This document shows, in pieces, positions 34,475 to 43,339 of a DNA stretch of 64,000 bases. The stretch lies in NCBI RefSeq assembly GCF_014203705.1, contig NZ_JACHJR010000001.1, positions 4,464,001 to 4,528,000 on the forward strand. Reading direction: 5' to 3'. Position numbers and translations under genes: made by a program. The stretch's first letter is position 1; every line of letters starts with the position of its first letter. The notes below the pieces were generated by a model. That model ran no database searches. It saw only the letters and a list, made by a program, of their open reading frames with translations, and was not told the DNA's origin. The stretch comes from Kitasatospora gansuensis. Its GTDB lineage: Bacteria; Actinomycetota; Actinomycetes; Streptomycetales; Streptomycetaceae.

Positions 34475-35986
34475 ATGGCTGCCCGCACCAAGACCACCGC
34501 CAAGCCCCGCCCGGCATACCGTTGCACCGAGTGCGGCAACCAGCTGCCCAAGTGGGTCGGCCGCTGCCCCGAGTGCAACGCCTGGGGCACCGTGGAGGAG
34601 TACGGCGCCGTCCCGATCCGGACCACCGCCGCAGGCCCGGTCAGCACGCCGGCGAAGCCGATCGGCCAGATCGACGGCAAGGTCGCCACCGCCCGTACCA
34701 CCGGTGTCCCCGAGCTCGACCGGGTGCTCGGCGGTGGCCTGGTGCCCGGCGCGGTGGTGCTGCTCGCGGGTGAGCCCGGTGTCGGCAAGTCGACCCTGCT
34801 GCTGGACGTGGCGGCCAAGGCGGCCAGCGACCAGCACCGCACCCTGTACGTGACCGGTGAGGAGTCGGCCAGCCAGGTCAGGCTGCGCGCCGACCGGATC
34901 AACGCGCTCTCCGACCACCTCTACCTGGCCGCCGAGTCGGACCTCGGTGCGGTGCTCGGGCACATCGAGGCCGTCAACCCCGGTCTGCTGATCCTGGACT
35001 CGGTGCAGACCATCGCCTCCGCCGAGCTGGACGGCGCGCCCGGCGGCCCGGCCCAGGTCCGCGAGGTGGCGGGTGCGCTGATCCGGGCGTCCAAGGACCG
35101 CGGCATGGCGACGCTGCTGGTCGGCCACGTCACCAAGGACGGTTCGATCGCCGGGCCCCGGCTGCTGGAGCACCTGGTCGACGTGGTGCTGAGCTTCGAG
35201 GGCGACCGGCACGCTCGGCTGCGGATCATCCGCGGCATCAAGAACCGCTACGGCGCCACCGACGAGGTCGGCTGCTTCGAGCTGCACGACGAGGGCATCG
35301 TCGGCCTGGCCGATCCGTCCGGGCTGTTCCTGACCCGGCGTGACAAGCCCGTCCCGGGGACGTGTCTGACGGTCACCCTGGAGGGCCGCCGTCCGCTGGT
35401 GGCCGAGGTGCAGGCGCTGATGGTGGATTCGCAGATCCCGTCCCCGCGCCGGACCACCTCCGGTCTGGAGTCGCCCCGGATCGCGATGATCCTGGCGGTG
35501 GTGGAGCGGCACGGCGGCGTGAAGCTCGGCAAGCAGGACATCTACACCGCGACGGTCGGCGGCGTGAAGCTCACCGAGCCGTCCGCCGACCTGGCGATCG
35601 CGCTCGCGGTGGCCAGCTCCTCCTCCGACACCCCGCTGCCGAACGGCCTGGTGGCGATCGGTGAGGTCGGCCTGGCGGGCGAGGTCCGCCGGGTGACGGG
35701 CGTTCAGCGGCGGCTCGCCGAGGCGCACCGGCTGGGCTTCACGCACGCCCTGGTCCCGCCGGATCCGGGCAAGGTCCCGCGCGGCATGAAGGTGGTCGAG
35801 GTGGCCGACATCGGGGAGGCACTGCGGGCCATCCCGGGCCGCCGCAAGGCCGCCGCGAAGCCCCGTACGGAGGCCGCCGGAGGGCCGCCCGCGCCCCGTC
35901 CCGCACCGGTCGCGGCACCCGTCGTGGCCTACCCGGAGGAGCTCATGGAGGGCTGGGAACCGGTCGACTCGGACGAACTCAACTGA
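34475..35986 (+). CDS. radA: DNA repair protein RadA
   Basis: 503 residues. N-terminal zinc finger (CTECGNQLPKWVGRCPEC), a RecA-like ATPase with Walker A GEPGVGKST and Walker B LLILDSVQ, the RadA signature KNRYG (KNRFG family motif), and a C-terminal Lon-protease-like domain. RadA is a helicase-like motor that extends recombination intermediates. ATG at 34475 has no Shine-Dalgarno; TACGGT (34462-34467) ends seven bases upstream, consistent with a leaderless transcript. disA follows 123 bases downstream, the conserved actinobacterial order; RadA is known to bind and inhibit DisA in some species. Confidence 0.96.
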   Translation: MAARTKTTAKPRPAYRCTECGNQLPKWVGRCPECNAWGTVEEYGAVPIRTTAAGPVSTPAKPIGQIDGKVATARTTGVPELDRVLGGGLVPGAVVLLAGEPGVGKSTLLLDVAAKAASDQHRTLYVTGEESASQVRLRADRINALSDHLYLAAESDLGAVLGHIEAVNPGLLILDSVQTIASAELDGAPGGPAQVREVAGALIRASKDRGMATLLVGHVTKDGSIAGPRLLEHLVDVVLSFEGDRHARLRIIRGIKNRYGATDEVGCFELHDEGIVGLADPSGLFLTRRDKPVPGTCLTVTLEGRRPLVAEVQALMVDSQIPSPRRTTSGLESPRIAMILAVVERHGGVKLGKQDIYTATVGGVKLTEPSADLAIALAVASSSSDTPLPNGLVAIGEVGLAGEVRRVTGVQRRLAEAHRLGFTHALVPPDPGKVPRGMKVVEVADIGEALRAIPGRRKAAAKPRTEAAGGPPAPRPAPVAAPVVAYPEELMEGWEPVDSDELN

Positions 35987-36109
35987 CCCAGACCTCCTTA
36001 TTGCCGAACGCCGTTAGACTTTCCCCTGTTTAATCGGCATGAAGTGCAGTAATGAGAGACAGACCGTCGGGCACCACGCCACACGGTCCGGGTCGACCGG
36101 AGGAGTCAC

Positions 36110-37216
36110 GTGGCAGCCAACGACCGGGCGGACAAGTCCTCCCGCGAGGAGGCCCTACTGCGGGCTTCCCTCACTGCCATCGCGCCGGGCACGGGTCTGC
36201 GCGACGGTCTGGAGCGGGTGCTCCGGGCCAACACCGGCGGACTGATCGTGCTCGGCTTCGACAAGACGGTGGACTCCATCTCCACCGGCGGCTTCGTGCT
36301 GGACGTCGAGTTCACCGCCACCCGCCTGCGCGAACTGTGCAAGCTGGACGGCGCGGTGGTCCTGGACAAGGACATCACCAAGATCCTCCGGGCCGGCGTG
36401 CACCTGATGCCCGACTCGACCATCCCCACCGACGAGACCGGCACCCGGCACCGCACCGCCGAGCGGGTCAACCGGCAGACCGGCTTCCCGGTGGTCGCGG
36501 TCTCGCACTCGATGCGGCTGATCGCGATGTACGTGAACGGGACCCGCCGGGTGCTGGAGGACTCCACCACCGTGCTCTCCCGGGCCAACCAGGCACTGGC
36601 CACCCTGGAGCGCTACAAGCTCCGCCTCGACGAGGTGGCCGGCACCCTCTCCGCGCTGGAGATCGAGGACCTGGTCACCGTCCGGGACGTCACCGCGGTC
36701 GCCCAGCGACTGGAGATGGTCCGGCTGATCGCGGCCGAGATCGCCGGCTACGTGCTCGAACTCGGTACCGACGGCCGCCTGCTCTCGCTCCAGCTGGACG
36801 AGCTGATCGCGGGCGTCGAACCCGAACGCGAACTGGTCGCCCGGGACTACTTCCCCGAGCGGGCCGCCAAGCGCGGCAAGACCGTCCCCGAGGTGCTGGC
36901 CGACCTGGAGGCGCTCACCCACGCCGAGCTGCTCGACCTGCAGACGGTCGCCAAGGCCTTCGGCTACCCCGGCACGCCGGAGTCGCTGGACTCGGCGGTC
37001 TCGCCGCGCGGCTACCGCCTGCTGGCCAAGGTGCCCCGACTGCCCAACACGGTGATCGAGCGGCTGGTCGAGCACTTCGGCGGCCTGCAGAAGCTGCTGG
37101 CCGCCAGCATCGACGACCTGCAGACGGTCGAGGGCGTCGGCGAGACCCGGGCCCGCTCGGTCCGGGAGGGGCTCTCCCGGCTCGCAGAATCGTCCATCCT
37201 GGAGCGCTACGTCTGA
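36110..37216 (+). CDS. disA: DNA integrity scanning diadenylate cyclase DisA
   Basis: 368 residues. The N-terminal DAC domain carries LDGAVVLDKD (DGA motif) and GTRHRTAERV (RHR motif), which bind ATP and form c-di-AMP. A helical linker and a C-terminal helix-hairpin-helix DNA-binding domain (VEGVGETRARSVREGL) follow. It makes c-di-AMP and stops when it meets branched DNA. GTG start at 36110 follows GGAGGAGTCAC. Probably cotranscribed with or close behind radA. Confidence 0.96.
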   Translation: MAANDRADKSSREEALLRASLTAIAPGTGLRDGLERVLRANTGGLIVLGFDKTVDSISTGGFVLDVEFTATRLRELCKLDGAVVLDKDITKILRAGVHLMPDSTIPTDETGTRHRTAERVNRQTGFPVVAVSHSMRLIAMYVNGTRRVLEDSTTVLSRANQALATLERYKLRLDEVAGTLSALEIEDLVTVRDVTAVAQRLEMVRLIAAEIAGYVLELGTDGRLLSLQLDELIAGVEPERELVARDYFPERAAKRGKTVPEVLADLEALTHAELLDLQTVAKAFGYPGTPESLDSAVSPRGYRLLAKVPRLPNTVIERLVEHFGGLQKLLAASIDDLQTVEGVGETRARSVREGLSRLAESSILERYV

Positions 37217-37271
37217 CCCGGTGTCCGACCCGCGCGTGGCCGTTCCGCTGCCCGCCGGACCGACCCCGGGT

Positions 37272-37889
37272 TCAGCTCTCGGTGGGGTCGGCCGGCTTCA
37301 CCGCGTAGAGCAGGCTGAGCAGCGTGACGTCCACGGCGTCCGGGTCGGTGCTGTCGCCCTCGGCTGCCAACTCGTCGAGGATGCCGCCGAGCTGGTTGCG
37401 CAGCCGGACCACCCGCTCGGGGCGCAGGCGCAGCGTGAAGTGGCTGAACATCGCGGGTGAGGCGGGCTTGCCGGGCGCGGTGCTCGGCAGGTCGAGCCGG
37501 TCCGCCAGGTAGTGGTTCCGGAAGTCGGCGCGGACCAGGTCGAGCGCGGCGAGCAGCGGGCCGATCGCCTCCTGCCGGTCGATGCTGCCGTCGGCGAAGA
37601 CCGCGCCGGAGAGGCGCAGTGACTTCTGAGCCGGGCGGTAGCGGCTCTCGGTGATGCCGGAGACCACCCGGGTCCCGGCCACCATGATCAACTCGGTCTG
37701 CTCGAGCTGCTTGATGTGCCGGTAGAGCTTGGTCGGCGGTTCGTCGAGCGCGGCGGCGATCTCCTTGACCGTCAGCGGCTGCGGGTCGCGCTGCATCAGC
37801 GCGCCGATGATCGACAGCCGCATGGGGTCGGCCAGGGCCTTCAGCGTTGCCAGGTCGCTGACTTCACGCTCACTCAGTTGCTCATCCAC
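37272..37889 (-). CDS. ArsR-type helix-turn-helix regulator
   Basis: 205 residues. Winged helix-turn-helix at the N-terminus (LKALADPMRLSIIGALMQ, LTVKEIAAALDEPPTKLYRHIKQLEQTELI), then a larger C-terminal domain than in minimal ArsR proteins, of the kind found in regulators beside exporters. No metal-binding cysteines are seen, so the signal is probably organic. GTG start at 37889. It is divergent from an MFS exporter, and two matching palindromes lie between them. Confidence 0.82.
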   Translation of the reverse strand: MDEQLSEREVSDLATLKALADPMRLSIIGALMQRDPQPLTVKEIAAALDEPPTKLYRHIKQLEQTELIMVAGTRVVSGITESRYRPAQKSLRLSGAVFADGSIDRQEAIGPLLAALDLVRADFRNHYLADRLDLPSTAPGKPASPAMFSHFTLRLRPERVVRLRNQLGGILDELAAEGDSTDPDAVDVTLLSLLYAVKPADPTES

Positions 37890-37891
37890 TG

Positions 37892-37909
37892 GTTCATTAA
37901 CCCATGAAC
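37892..37909. promoter_or_regulatory. Operator palindrome 1 for the ArsR-type regulator
   Basis: GTTCAT-TAACCC-ATGAAC, a perfect inverted repeat with the core TTCA-N8-TGAA, three bases before the regulator's start codon. The same core and spacing recur at 37948-37961. Confidence 0.6.
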
Positions 37910-37929
37910 GTCAACGCTTGCGCAAACAA

Positions 37930-37979
37930 TCACCCTTCTGCAACCATTCACTCAAGCGTGAATGGTTGCAGAAGGGTGA
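37930..37979. promoter_or_regulatory. 22-base perfect inverted repeat with operator palindrome 2
   Basis: Arms 37930-37951 and 37958-37979 are exact reverse complements around the six-base loop TCAAGC. The centre holds TTCA-N8-TGAA, as in the first palindrome. The arm length exceeds a simple operator, so it may also fold in RNA. It lies 31 bases before the exporter start. Confidence 0.75.
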
Positions 37980-38009
37980 CCGTGCACGTTCGGGTGAACG
38001 GGGTGGGGC

Positions 38010-39314
38010 ATGACCACGCAGCAGCTGGTGGACCAGGTCGAGGAGCACGAGGCGGCACCGGCCGCCGAGCGCCACGACGTCCCGCTGCGCCGCAACTGGC
38101 GCTACCAGGCGATGTGGAGCGGAGCCGCCGCCTCGATGCTCGGCACGATGGTCGCCGACACCGCCTACCCGCTCCTGCTGCTGGCGATGACCGGTTCCCC
38201 GCTGCTCGCCGGAGCGTTCGGCGCGGTCCAGTTCACGGCCTCGCTGCTGTTCGGCCTGCACGGCGGCGCCCTCGCCGACCGCCGCGACCGCCGGGTGATC
38301 CTGATCGCTGCCGACGCCGTCCGGGTGCTGGCCACCCTCTCCGTCCCGGCCGCGCTCTGGCTGGACTGCTTCACCGTCTGGCACGCCCTGCTGGTCGCCG
38401 CCTTGATCGGCGCCACCACCGCCTACGCGGGCCCGGTCCGGACGCTGGCGGTGCGTTCGCTGGTGCCGGGCCACCAGCTCCGGCAGGCGCTCACCCAGGA
38501 CGAGGTGCGGGTCAACGGCGCGGTGCTGCTCGGCCCGCCGCTGGCCGGGCTGCTGCTCGGCCTCGGCCGGGCCGTCCCGTTCCTCGCCACCGCCCTCGCC
38601 TCGCTCTACTCGCTCGCCACCGCCTGCCTGGTCCGGTTCGACGGCCGCCCGGCCGCAGCGGCAGGCGACGGTGAGAAAAACGAGGCCCGGGAGAACGGCG
38701 GCGCACTCGAGGGCCTCCGTCAGCTGTGGGGCAACCCGGTGATGCGGGCGATCGTCGGCGTGGTCGGCGTGATCAACCTGATCGGCGCCGCGACGCTGCT
38801 GCCGCTTATGGTCCTGCTCCGGGACGGCGGCACCTCGACCACCGGTACCGGCCTGGTGCTGGCGGGCGAGGCGGTCGGCGGACTGCTCGGCGCCCTGCTG
38901 GTCCGTCCGCTGCACCGTCACCTGCGCCCCGGGCGGCTGCTGCTGGCCGTCGCCTGGGCCGTGGTCCCGCTGCTGCTGACCCCCGCCCTGGTCAGCGGTC
39001 CGGTCGCGCTCTTCCTGATGCTGCTGGTGGTCTCGCTCGGTGTGCCCGCGCTGCGGGTGATGGTGGACCTGCTGATCTTCCAGCAGGTTCCGGACGCCCT
39101 GCGCGGCCGGGTGATCGCCGCGACCATGACGCTGTTCATGCTCGGCGTGCCGCTGGGCAGCTTCGCCAGTGGGCTGCTGCTCGACCACCTCCGGCCGGTC
39201 GTCGTCCTCCAGCTGCTGACCGCCCTGCTCGCCGTCGCCCTGCTGCCCGCCACCTTCAACCGCCCCCTGCGGCAGGCACTCTGGCCCGCCCAGGCCACCG
39301 CCACCGCTCAGTAG
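38010..39314 (+). CDS. MFS transporter, 12-helix exporter type
   Basis: 434 residues with about 12 hydrophobic helices and the MFS loop motif GALADRRDRRVIL between helices 2 and 3. It resembles MFS_3/EntS-type exporters (AMWSGAAASMLGTMVADTAYPLLLLAMTGS). It is divergent from an ArsR-type regulator and ends at a strong terminator. Substrate unknown; the organisation suggests drug-inducible efflux. Confidence 0.87.
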   Translation: MTTQQLVDQVEEHEAAPAAERHDVPLRRNWRYQAMWSGAAASMLGTMVADTAYPLLLLAMTGSPLLAGAFGAVQFTASLLFGLHGGALADRRDRRVILIAADAVRVLATLSVPAALWLDCFTVWHALLVAALIGATTAYAGPVRTLAVRSLVPGHQLRQALTQDEVRVNGAVLLGPPLAGLLLGLGRAVPFLATALASLYSLATACLVRFDGRPAAAAGDGEKNEARENGGALEGLRQLWGNPVMRAIVGVVGVINLIGAATLLPLMVLLRDGGTSTTGTGLVLAGEAVGGLLGALLVRPLHRHLRPGRLLLAVAWAVVPLLLTPALVSGPVALFLMLLVVSLGVPALRVMVDLLIFQQVPDALRGRVIAATMTLFMLGVPLGSFASGLLLDHLRPVVVLQLLTALLAVALLPATFNRPLRQALWPAQATATAQ

Positions 39315-39318
39315 AACC

Positions 39319-39360
39319 CCGACGCCCGCCCGCCCCTACGTAGGGGCGGGCGGGCGTCGG
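39319..39360. terminator. Bidirectional terminator, 42-base perfect palindrome
   Basis: Two 21-base arms are exact reverse complements with no spacer, giving a stem of 17-19 pairs closed by a CTACGTAG turn. It sits between convergent genes (MFS and the membrane protein). Confidence 0.9.
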
Positions 39361-39379
39361 TACGGGCGCTGACGGTGGG

Positions 39380-40231
39380 TCAGTCCTCCAGGCGGATCGA
39401 GGTGCGGGCCGAGACCGGGCCGCCGGCCGGGCCGTTGAGGGTGGCCTGGACGAGGTAGCGGCCGATCGGCGCCGGGGTGGTGTCCGGGGTGGCGCACTGG
39501 GGCTTGCTGCGGCCGCGCTCCCAGGTGAAGGTCTCGGTCAGGCCGCTGCCCGCGCCGAGCTGGACCCAGGTGTCCTGACGGTCCGTCGGGCAGTCGCCGG
39601 AGGACCAGACCCGCTCGTTGGACTCGGCCAGCGTGACGGCCACCGTGGAGGCCGTCCGGCCGAGGTTGACCCTGCACGTGCCGGTTGAGGTGTTCCGTAC
39701 GGTGAGCGAGAGCCGGGGCTTGTCCTTGGCCTTGTAGGCGTCCTGACTGCCCGCCAGCTCCAGCGAGACCTGGGACGCGGTGCAGACCGGGAGGGCCATC
39801 ACCTCGGCGGTGTTCACCGGAGGGGGAGTGCTGCCGCCGCCGGTGGTGCCGCCCGCGCCGCCGGTCGTACCGCCGGCAGAGGTGCCGGCAGTGCCGGACG
39901 TGCCTGACGTGCCGGAGGCCCCCGTGCCGCCCGTGGTCAGGCTGACCTCGCCGCCGCCGGAGCCGGAGACCCCGCCGGTGGCGGTCGAGCCGCCGCTGCC
40001 GCCCGGGCGGGTGGTGATCGCCGGTCCGGTGGGGTCGGCGCCCGGGGTGATCGACTGGGCCGGGGCGGGCTGGGCCACCTTGCCCTGGCCGGATTTCCCG
40101 TCGCCGCCGGGGCCCGTGACCAGCCAGAGGACCAGCGCGAGGAGGGCTGCCACGGCTACGAGCACGACGACGCGCCGTCGCCAGTAGATCGAGGCCGGCA
40201 GCGGTCCCACGGGTTGACGCAGAGAAGGCAC
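39380..40231 (-). CDS. Single-pass membrane protein with Gly/Thr-rich linker and Ig-like extracellular domain
   Basis: 283 residues. A short cytoplasmic N-terminus with YWRRR, one helix (VVVLVAVAALLALVLWLV), a long Gly/Ser/Thr/Pro linker (about 45-135), then about 145 residues predicted to be beta-rich (VSLELAGSQDAYKAKDKP..., SLTVRNTSTGTCRVNLG..., TFTWERGRSKPQC). The pattern suggests a cell-surface protein; no function is known. I use the GTG at 40231 because TAGAGT (40238-40243) ends six bases upstream, as for a leaderless message. Confidence 0.72.
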   Translation of the reverse strand: MPSLRQPVGPLPASIYWRRRVVVLVAVAALLALVLWLVTGPGGDGKSGQGKVAQPAPAQSITPGADPTGPAITTRPGGSGGSTATGGVSGSGGGEVSLTTGGTGASGTSGTSGTAGTSAGGTTGGAGGTTGGGSTPPPVNTAEVMALPVCTASQVSLELAGSQDAYKAKDKPRLSLTVRNTSTGTCRVNLGRTASTVAVTLAESNERVWSSGDCPTDRQDTWVQLGAGSGLTETFTWERGRSKPQCATPDTTPAPIGRYLVQATLNGPAGGPVSARTSIRLED

Positions 40232-40237
40232 GCGCAA

Positions 40238-40243
40238 ACTCTA
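40238..40243 (-). promoter_or_regulatory. -10 box for a leaderless transcript
   Basis: TAGAGT on the minus strand, six bases before the GTG at 40231, with no ribosome site between. Confidence 0.4.
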
Positions 40244-40300
40244 CGAGACCCGGCGGACCCGATGGTGCATCAACACCGCTGCTGCGCCGGTTCCTTCACA

Positions 40301-40603
40301 TCATCCGTGTTTTGCTCCGGACGGGGGAGCGGCGGCGGAGCAGCGGGCGGGCGGCCGGGGAGCGGGGAGGCCCGCGGCACGGGCCACCCCCGGGAATCCC
40401 TGGCGGATGAAGTCCCTGAACTCGTCGTAGCTGATCTCCTGGTCATTGTCCGCGTCGGCGAACGCGAAGGTCTGCGCCGCGTTGGCGTCGCTCACCGCCG
40501 GGTTCTCCTGAAGGTGGGACTTCAGCTCGGAGGCGGTGATGAACCCGTCCCCATCAGCGTCGATCTCGTTGGACTGGCGGCGGGCGTGCTCTTCCGTGGC
40601 CAT
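40301..40603 (-). CDS. EF-hand calcium-binding protein
   Basis: 100 residues. Two EF-hand loops: DADGDGFITASE and DADNDQEISYDE, each with Asp/Glu at the calcium-coordinating positions. It resembles small streptomycete calcium-binding proteins such as CabC/calerythrin relatives. AAAGGAG lies six bases before the ATG at 40603, which fixes the start. The Pro/Ala-rich C-terminal tail (about 25 residues) is outside the EF-hand pair. Probably a calcium buffer or sensor. Confidence 0.88.
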   Translation of the reverse strand: MATEEHARRQSNEIDADGDGFITASELKSHLQENPAVSDANAAQTFAFADADNDQEISYDEFRDFIRQGFPGVARAAGLPAPRPPARCSAAAPPSGAKHG

Positions 40604-40687
40604 TCCTCGCTCCTTTGCGAGGTGCCGAATTCGGACAGGAGAAATCATGGAACCGGCCGGTATCCGTTTGTCCACGCTCCGCAAATT

Positions 40688-40707
40688 ATCAATTTGTTGT
40701 TATTGAT
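40688..40707. promoter_or_regulatory. AT-rich inverted repeat upstream of EF-hand gene
   Basis: ATCAAT-TTGTTGTT-ATTGAT, a perfect six-base-arm repeat in an unusually AT-rich stretch (about 40675-40715). It lies between the divergent EF-hand and mutY genes and is a candidate promoter/operator. Confidence 0.45.
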
Positions 40708-40760
40708 CAACTATTCCCCTGGACGGAGCAGGGCGGCCCGCATGGCAGGATGGACGCGCC

Positions 40761-41654
40761 ATGGCTGCCACTCCCGTGACCCCCGCCCCGCTGCTGCACT
40801 CGACCGTGCTCGACTGGTACGAGTCCAACGCCCGTGACCTTCCCTGGCGCACCCCGGAGGCTTCGCCCTGGGCCGTGATGGTCAGTGAGTTCATGCTCCA
40901 GCAGACCCCGGTGAAGCGGGTGCTGCCCGCGTACGCCGCCTGGCTGGAGCGCTGGCCCACCCCGGCCGACCTGGCCGCGGACGCGCCGGGTGAGGCGGTC
41001 CGGATGTGGGGCAGGCTCGGTTATCCGCGCCGGGCGCTGCGGCTGCACGCCGCCGCCGTCGCGATCACCCGGGAGCACGGTGGCCGGGTCCCGGACGACC
41101 ACGCCGCGCTGCTCGCGCTGCCGGGCGTCGGCGAGTACACCGCCGCCGCCGTGGCCTCGTTCGCCTTCCGCCAGCGCCACGTGGTGCTGGACACCAACGT
41201 CCGCCGGGTGTTCGCCCGCGCGGTCGACGGCGTGGAGTACCCGGCGCAGGCCACCACGGCCGCCGAGCGCCGGACCGCGACCGGCCTGCTGCCCGCCGAC
41301 ACCGGGACCGCCGCCGCCTGGGCGGTCGGCGTGATGGAGCTCGGCGCGCTGGTCTGCACCGCGCGCAGCCCCGACTGCGGCGGCTGCCCGCTGCGCCGGC
41401 ACTGCGCCTGGCAGGCGGCGGGCTGCCCGCCGTACCAGGGCCCGCCCCGCCGGGGGCAGACGTACGAGGGGACGGACCGTCAGGTTCGGGGCAAGTTGCT
41501 CGCCGTCCTGCGGGACGCGCACGGCGAGGTGCCGCAGGCCCGGCTGGACGCGGTCTGGCCGGACCAGGTCCAGCGGGCCAGGGCGCTCGACGGCCTGGTC
41601 GCGGACGGGCTGGTGGAGCCGGTCGCCCAGGGCGTGTACCGGCTCCCGCAGTAG
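40761..41654 (+). CDS. mutY: A/G-specific adenine glycosylase
   Basis: 297 residues. EFMLQQTPVKRV holds the catalytic Glu region, LPGVGEYTAAAVASFAF is the helix-hairpin-helix, DTNVRRV contains the catalytic Asp, and CTARSPDCGGCPLRRHC is the 4Fe-4S loop (C-x6-C-x2-C-x5-C). It removes adenine mispaired with 8-oxoguanine. The C-terminal NUDIX-like 8-oxoG recognition domain is short, as in other actinomycete MutY proteins. A 23-base-pair terminator follows. Confidence 0.94.
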   Translation: MAATPVTPAPLLHSTVLDWYESNARDLPWRTPEASPWAVMVSEFMLQQTPVKRVLPAYAAWLERWPTPADLAADAPGEAVRMWGRLGYPRRALRLHAAAVAITREHGGRVPDDHAALLALPGVGEYTAAAVASFAFRQRHVVLDTNVRRVFARAVDGVEYPAQATTAAERRTATGLLPADTGTAAAWAVGVMELGALVCTARSPDCGGCPLRRHCAWQAAGCPPYQGPPRRGQTYEGTDRQVRGKLLAVLRDAHGEVPQARLDAVWPDQVQRARALDGLVADGLVEPVAQGVYRLPQ

Positions 41655-41656
41655 AA

Positions 41657-41708
41657 ACGTCGGATGCCCGGGCCGCCCCACGAAAGGGGCGGCCCGGGCA
41701 TCCGACGT
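41657..41708. terminator. Bidirectional terminator, 23-base stem
   Basis: Arms 41657-41679 and 41686-41708 are exact reverse complements around ACGAAA. It separates convergent mutY and the exporter gene. Confidence 0.92.
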
Positions 41709-41712
41709 GACG

Positions 41713-43284
41713 TCAGACCGCAGCGGCCTCGAGCGACTTCTCGGCGGGCTCGTCGCCCGCCCCGCGCAGCGGGGTCTCCCGCATGAACAGTGCGGCGGCC
41801 ACGGCGACCAGGCTGATCACCGCGCCCCAGAGGAAGACGGTGTGCATGCCGTTGGAGACGGCGTGGTGGTACGCGTCCTGGAACTTCGCGGGCAGGGCGC
41901 GCAGCGCGTCCGGACCCAGCTGGCCGTGTCCGCCGGGGACCTGCGCACCGGAGGCGGCCATGGTCGAGGTGACCTGGTTGTTGAACAGGGCGCCGAACAG
42001 GGCGACGCCGAACGAGCCGCCGATGGTGCGGAACAGGGTGGCGGTGGAGCTGGCCACGCCCATGTCCTTGAGCTCGACGCTGTTCTGCGCGACCAGCATG
42101 GTGATCTGCATCAGGAAGCCCATGCCGGCGCCGAGCACCACCATGTAGCAGGCCGAGGTGAACTGGCTGGTGTCGGTGCCCAGGGTGGAGAGCAGCAGCG
42201 AGCCGCCGGCCATCACGGCGGTACCGATGATCGGGAAGACCCGGTACTTGCCGGTCTTGGTGACGATCCCGCCGACCACCAGCGAGACGACCAGCATGCC
42301 GAACATCATCGGCATCAGCAGCAGCCCGGAGTTGGTCGCCGAGGCGCCCTGCACGGTCTGCTGGTAGAGCGGCAGGAAGGTGACGGCGCCGAACATCGCG
42401 AAGCCGACGATGAAGCCGATCACCGAGACCAGCGCGAAGTTCCGGTTGCGGAATAGGCCGAGCGGCAGCATCGGCTCCTCGGCCTGCTGCTCGACGTAGC
42501 AGAAGCCGATCAGCGAGGCGGCCGCGAGCGCGGTCAGGCCGAGGATCTGCTTCGAGCCCCAGGCGTACTCCTGGCCGCCCCAGGTGGTGATCAGGACCAG
42601 CGAGGTGATGCCGACGGTGAGCAGGATCGCGCCGAGGTAGTCGATCTTCGCGGTGGAGCGGACCTTGGGCAGCTTGAGCGTCACCACGATGAAGGCGAGC
42701 GCGACGACACCGAGCGGCAGGTTGATGTAGAAGGTCCAGTGCCAGCTCAGGTGGTCGGTGATGAAGCCGCCGACCAGCGGGCCGCCGATGGTGGCCAGCG
42801 CCATCACAGCGGCGAACATGCCCTGGTACTTGCCGCGGTCCCGCGGCAGCACCAGCGCGCCCATGATCGACATCACGCCGACCATCAGACCGCCCGCGCC
42901 CAGGCCCTGGATCGCGCGGAAGGCGATCAGCTGGGTCATGGTCTGCGAGAGCCCGGAGAGCGCCGAGCCGAGCAGGAAGATCCCGATCGAGATCAGGAAG
43001 GTGCCCTTGCGGCCGTACAGGTCGCCGAGCTTGCCCCAGATCGGGGTGGAGGCGGCGGTGGCCAGGGTGTACGAGGTGACCACCCAGGAGAGGTGCTCGG
43101 CGCCGCCGAGGTCTCCGACGATGGTGGGCATCGCGGTGCCCACGATCAGGTTGTCCAGCATCGCCAGGAGCATGGCGACCACCAGACCGATCATCACCAG
43201 CCGGATCTCGCGCGGGCTGCGCGGCGTCGGATCGGCCTCCGGCACCTCGGCCGCCGCCGGGGTGTCGACCTGCTGTTTCGGCAT
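41713..43284 (-). CDS. MFS drug exporter, DHA2 family (14 helices)
   Basis: 523 residues, about 14 hydrophobic helices, with the DHA2 motifs LDNLIVGTAMPTI (helix 1), GKLGDLYGRKGTFL (motif A) and GPLVGGFITDHLSWHW (motif C, antiporter). It exports organic compounds in exchange for protons. Divergent from a TetR-type gene with an operator between; probably induced by its substrate. It may serve the polyketide cluster that starts 2.5 kb away, but mutY on the other side marks the chromosomal context. Confidence 0.92.
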   Translation of the reverse strand: MPKQQVDTPAAAEVPEADPTPRSPREIRLVMIGLVVAMLLAMLDNLIVGTAMPTIVGDLGGAEHLSWVVTSYTLATAASTPIWGKLGDLYGRKGTFLISIGIFLLGSALSGLSQTMTQLIAFRAIQGLGAGGLMVGVMSIMGALVLPRDRGKYQGMFAAVMALATIGGPLVGGFITDHLSWHWTFYINLPLGVVALAFIVVTLKLPKVRSTAKIDYLGAILLTVGITSLVLITTWGGQEYAWGSKQILGLTALAAASLIGFCYVEQQAEEPMLPLGLFRNRNFALVSVIGFIVGFAMFGAVTFLPLYQQTVQGASATNSGLLLMPMMFGMLVVSLVVGGIVTKTGKYRVFPIIGTAVMAGGSLLLSTLGTDTSQFTSACYMVVLGAGMGFLMQITMLVAQNSVELKDMGVASSTATLFRTIGGSFGVALFGALFNNQVTSTMAASGAQVPGGHGQLGPDALRALPAKFQDAYHHAVSNGMHTVFLWGAVISLVAVAAALFMRETPLRGAGDEPAEKSLEAAAV

Positions 43285-43321
43285 GCTTCTGTCTCCCGCT
43301 GCGGGTACCGGTGGCTAACTT

Positions 43322-43339
43322 ACTTGCCGACCGGCTAGT
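43322..43339. promoter_or_regulatory. TetR-type operator
   Basis: ACTTGCCG-AC-CGGCTAGT, an 18-base pseudo-palindrome with 7 of 8 pairs matching, 38 bases upstream of the exporter start and between it and the TetR-type gene. Arms of this kind are typical for regulators beside DHA2 exporters. Confidence 0.6.
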
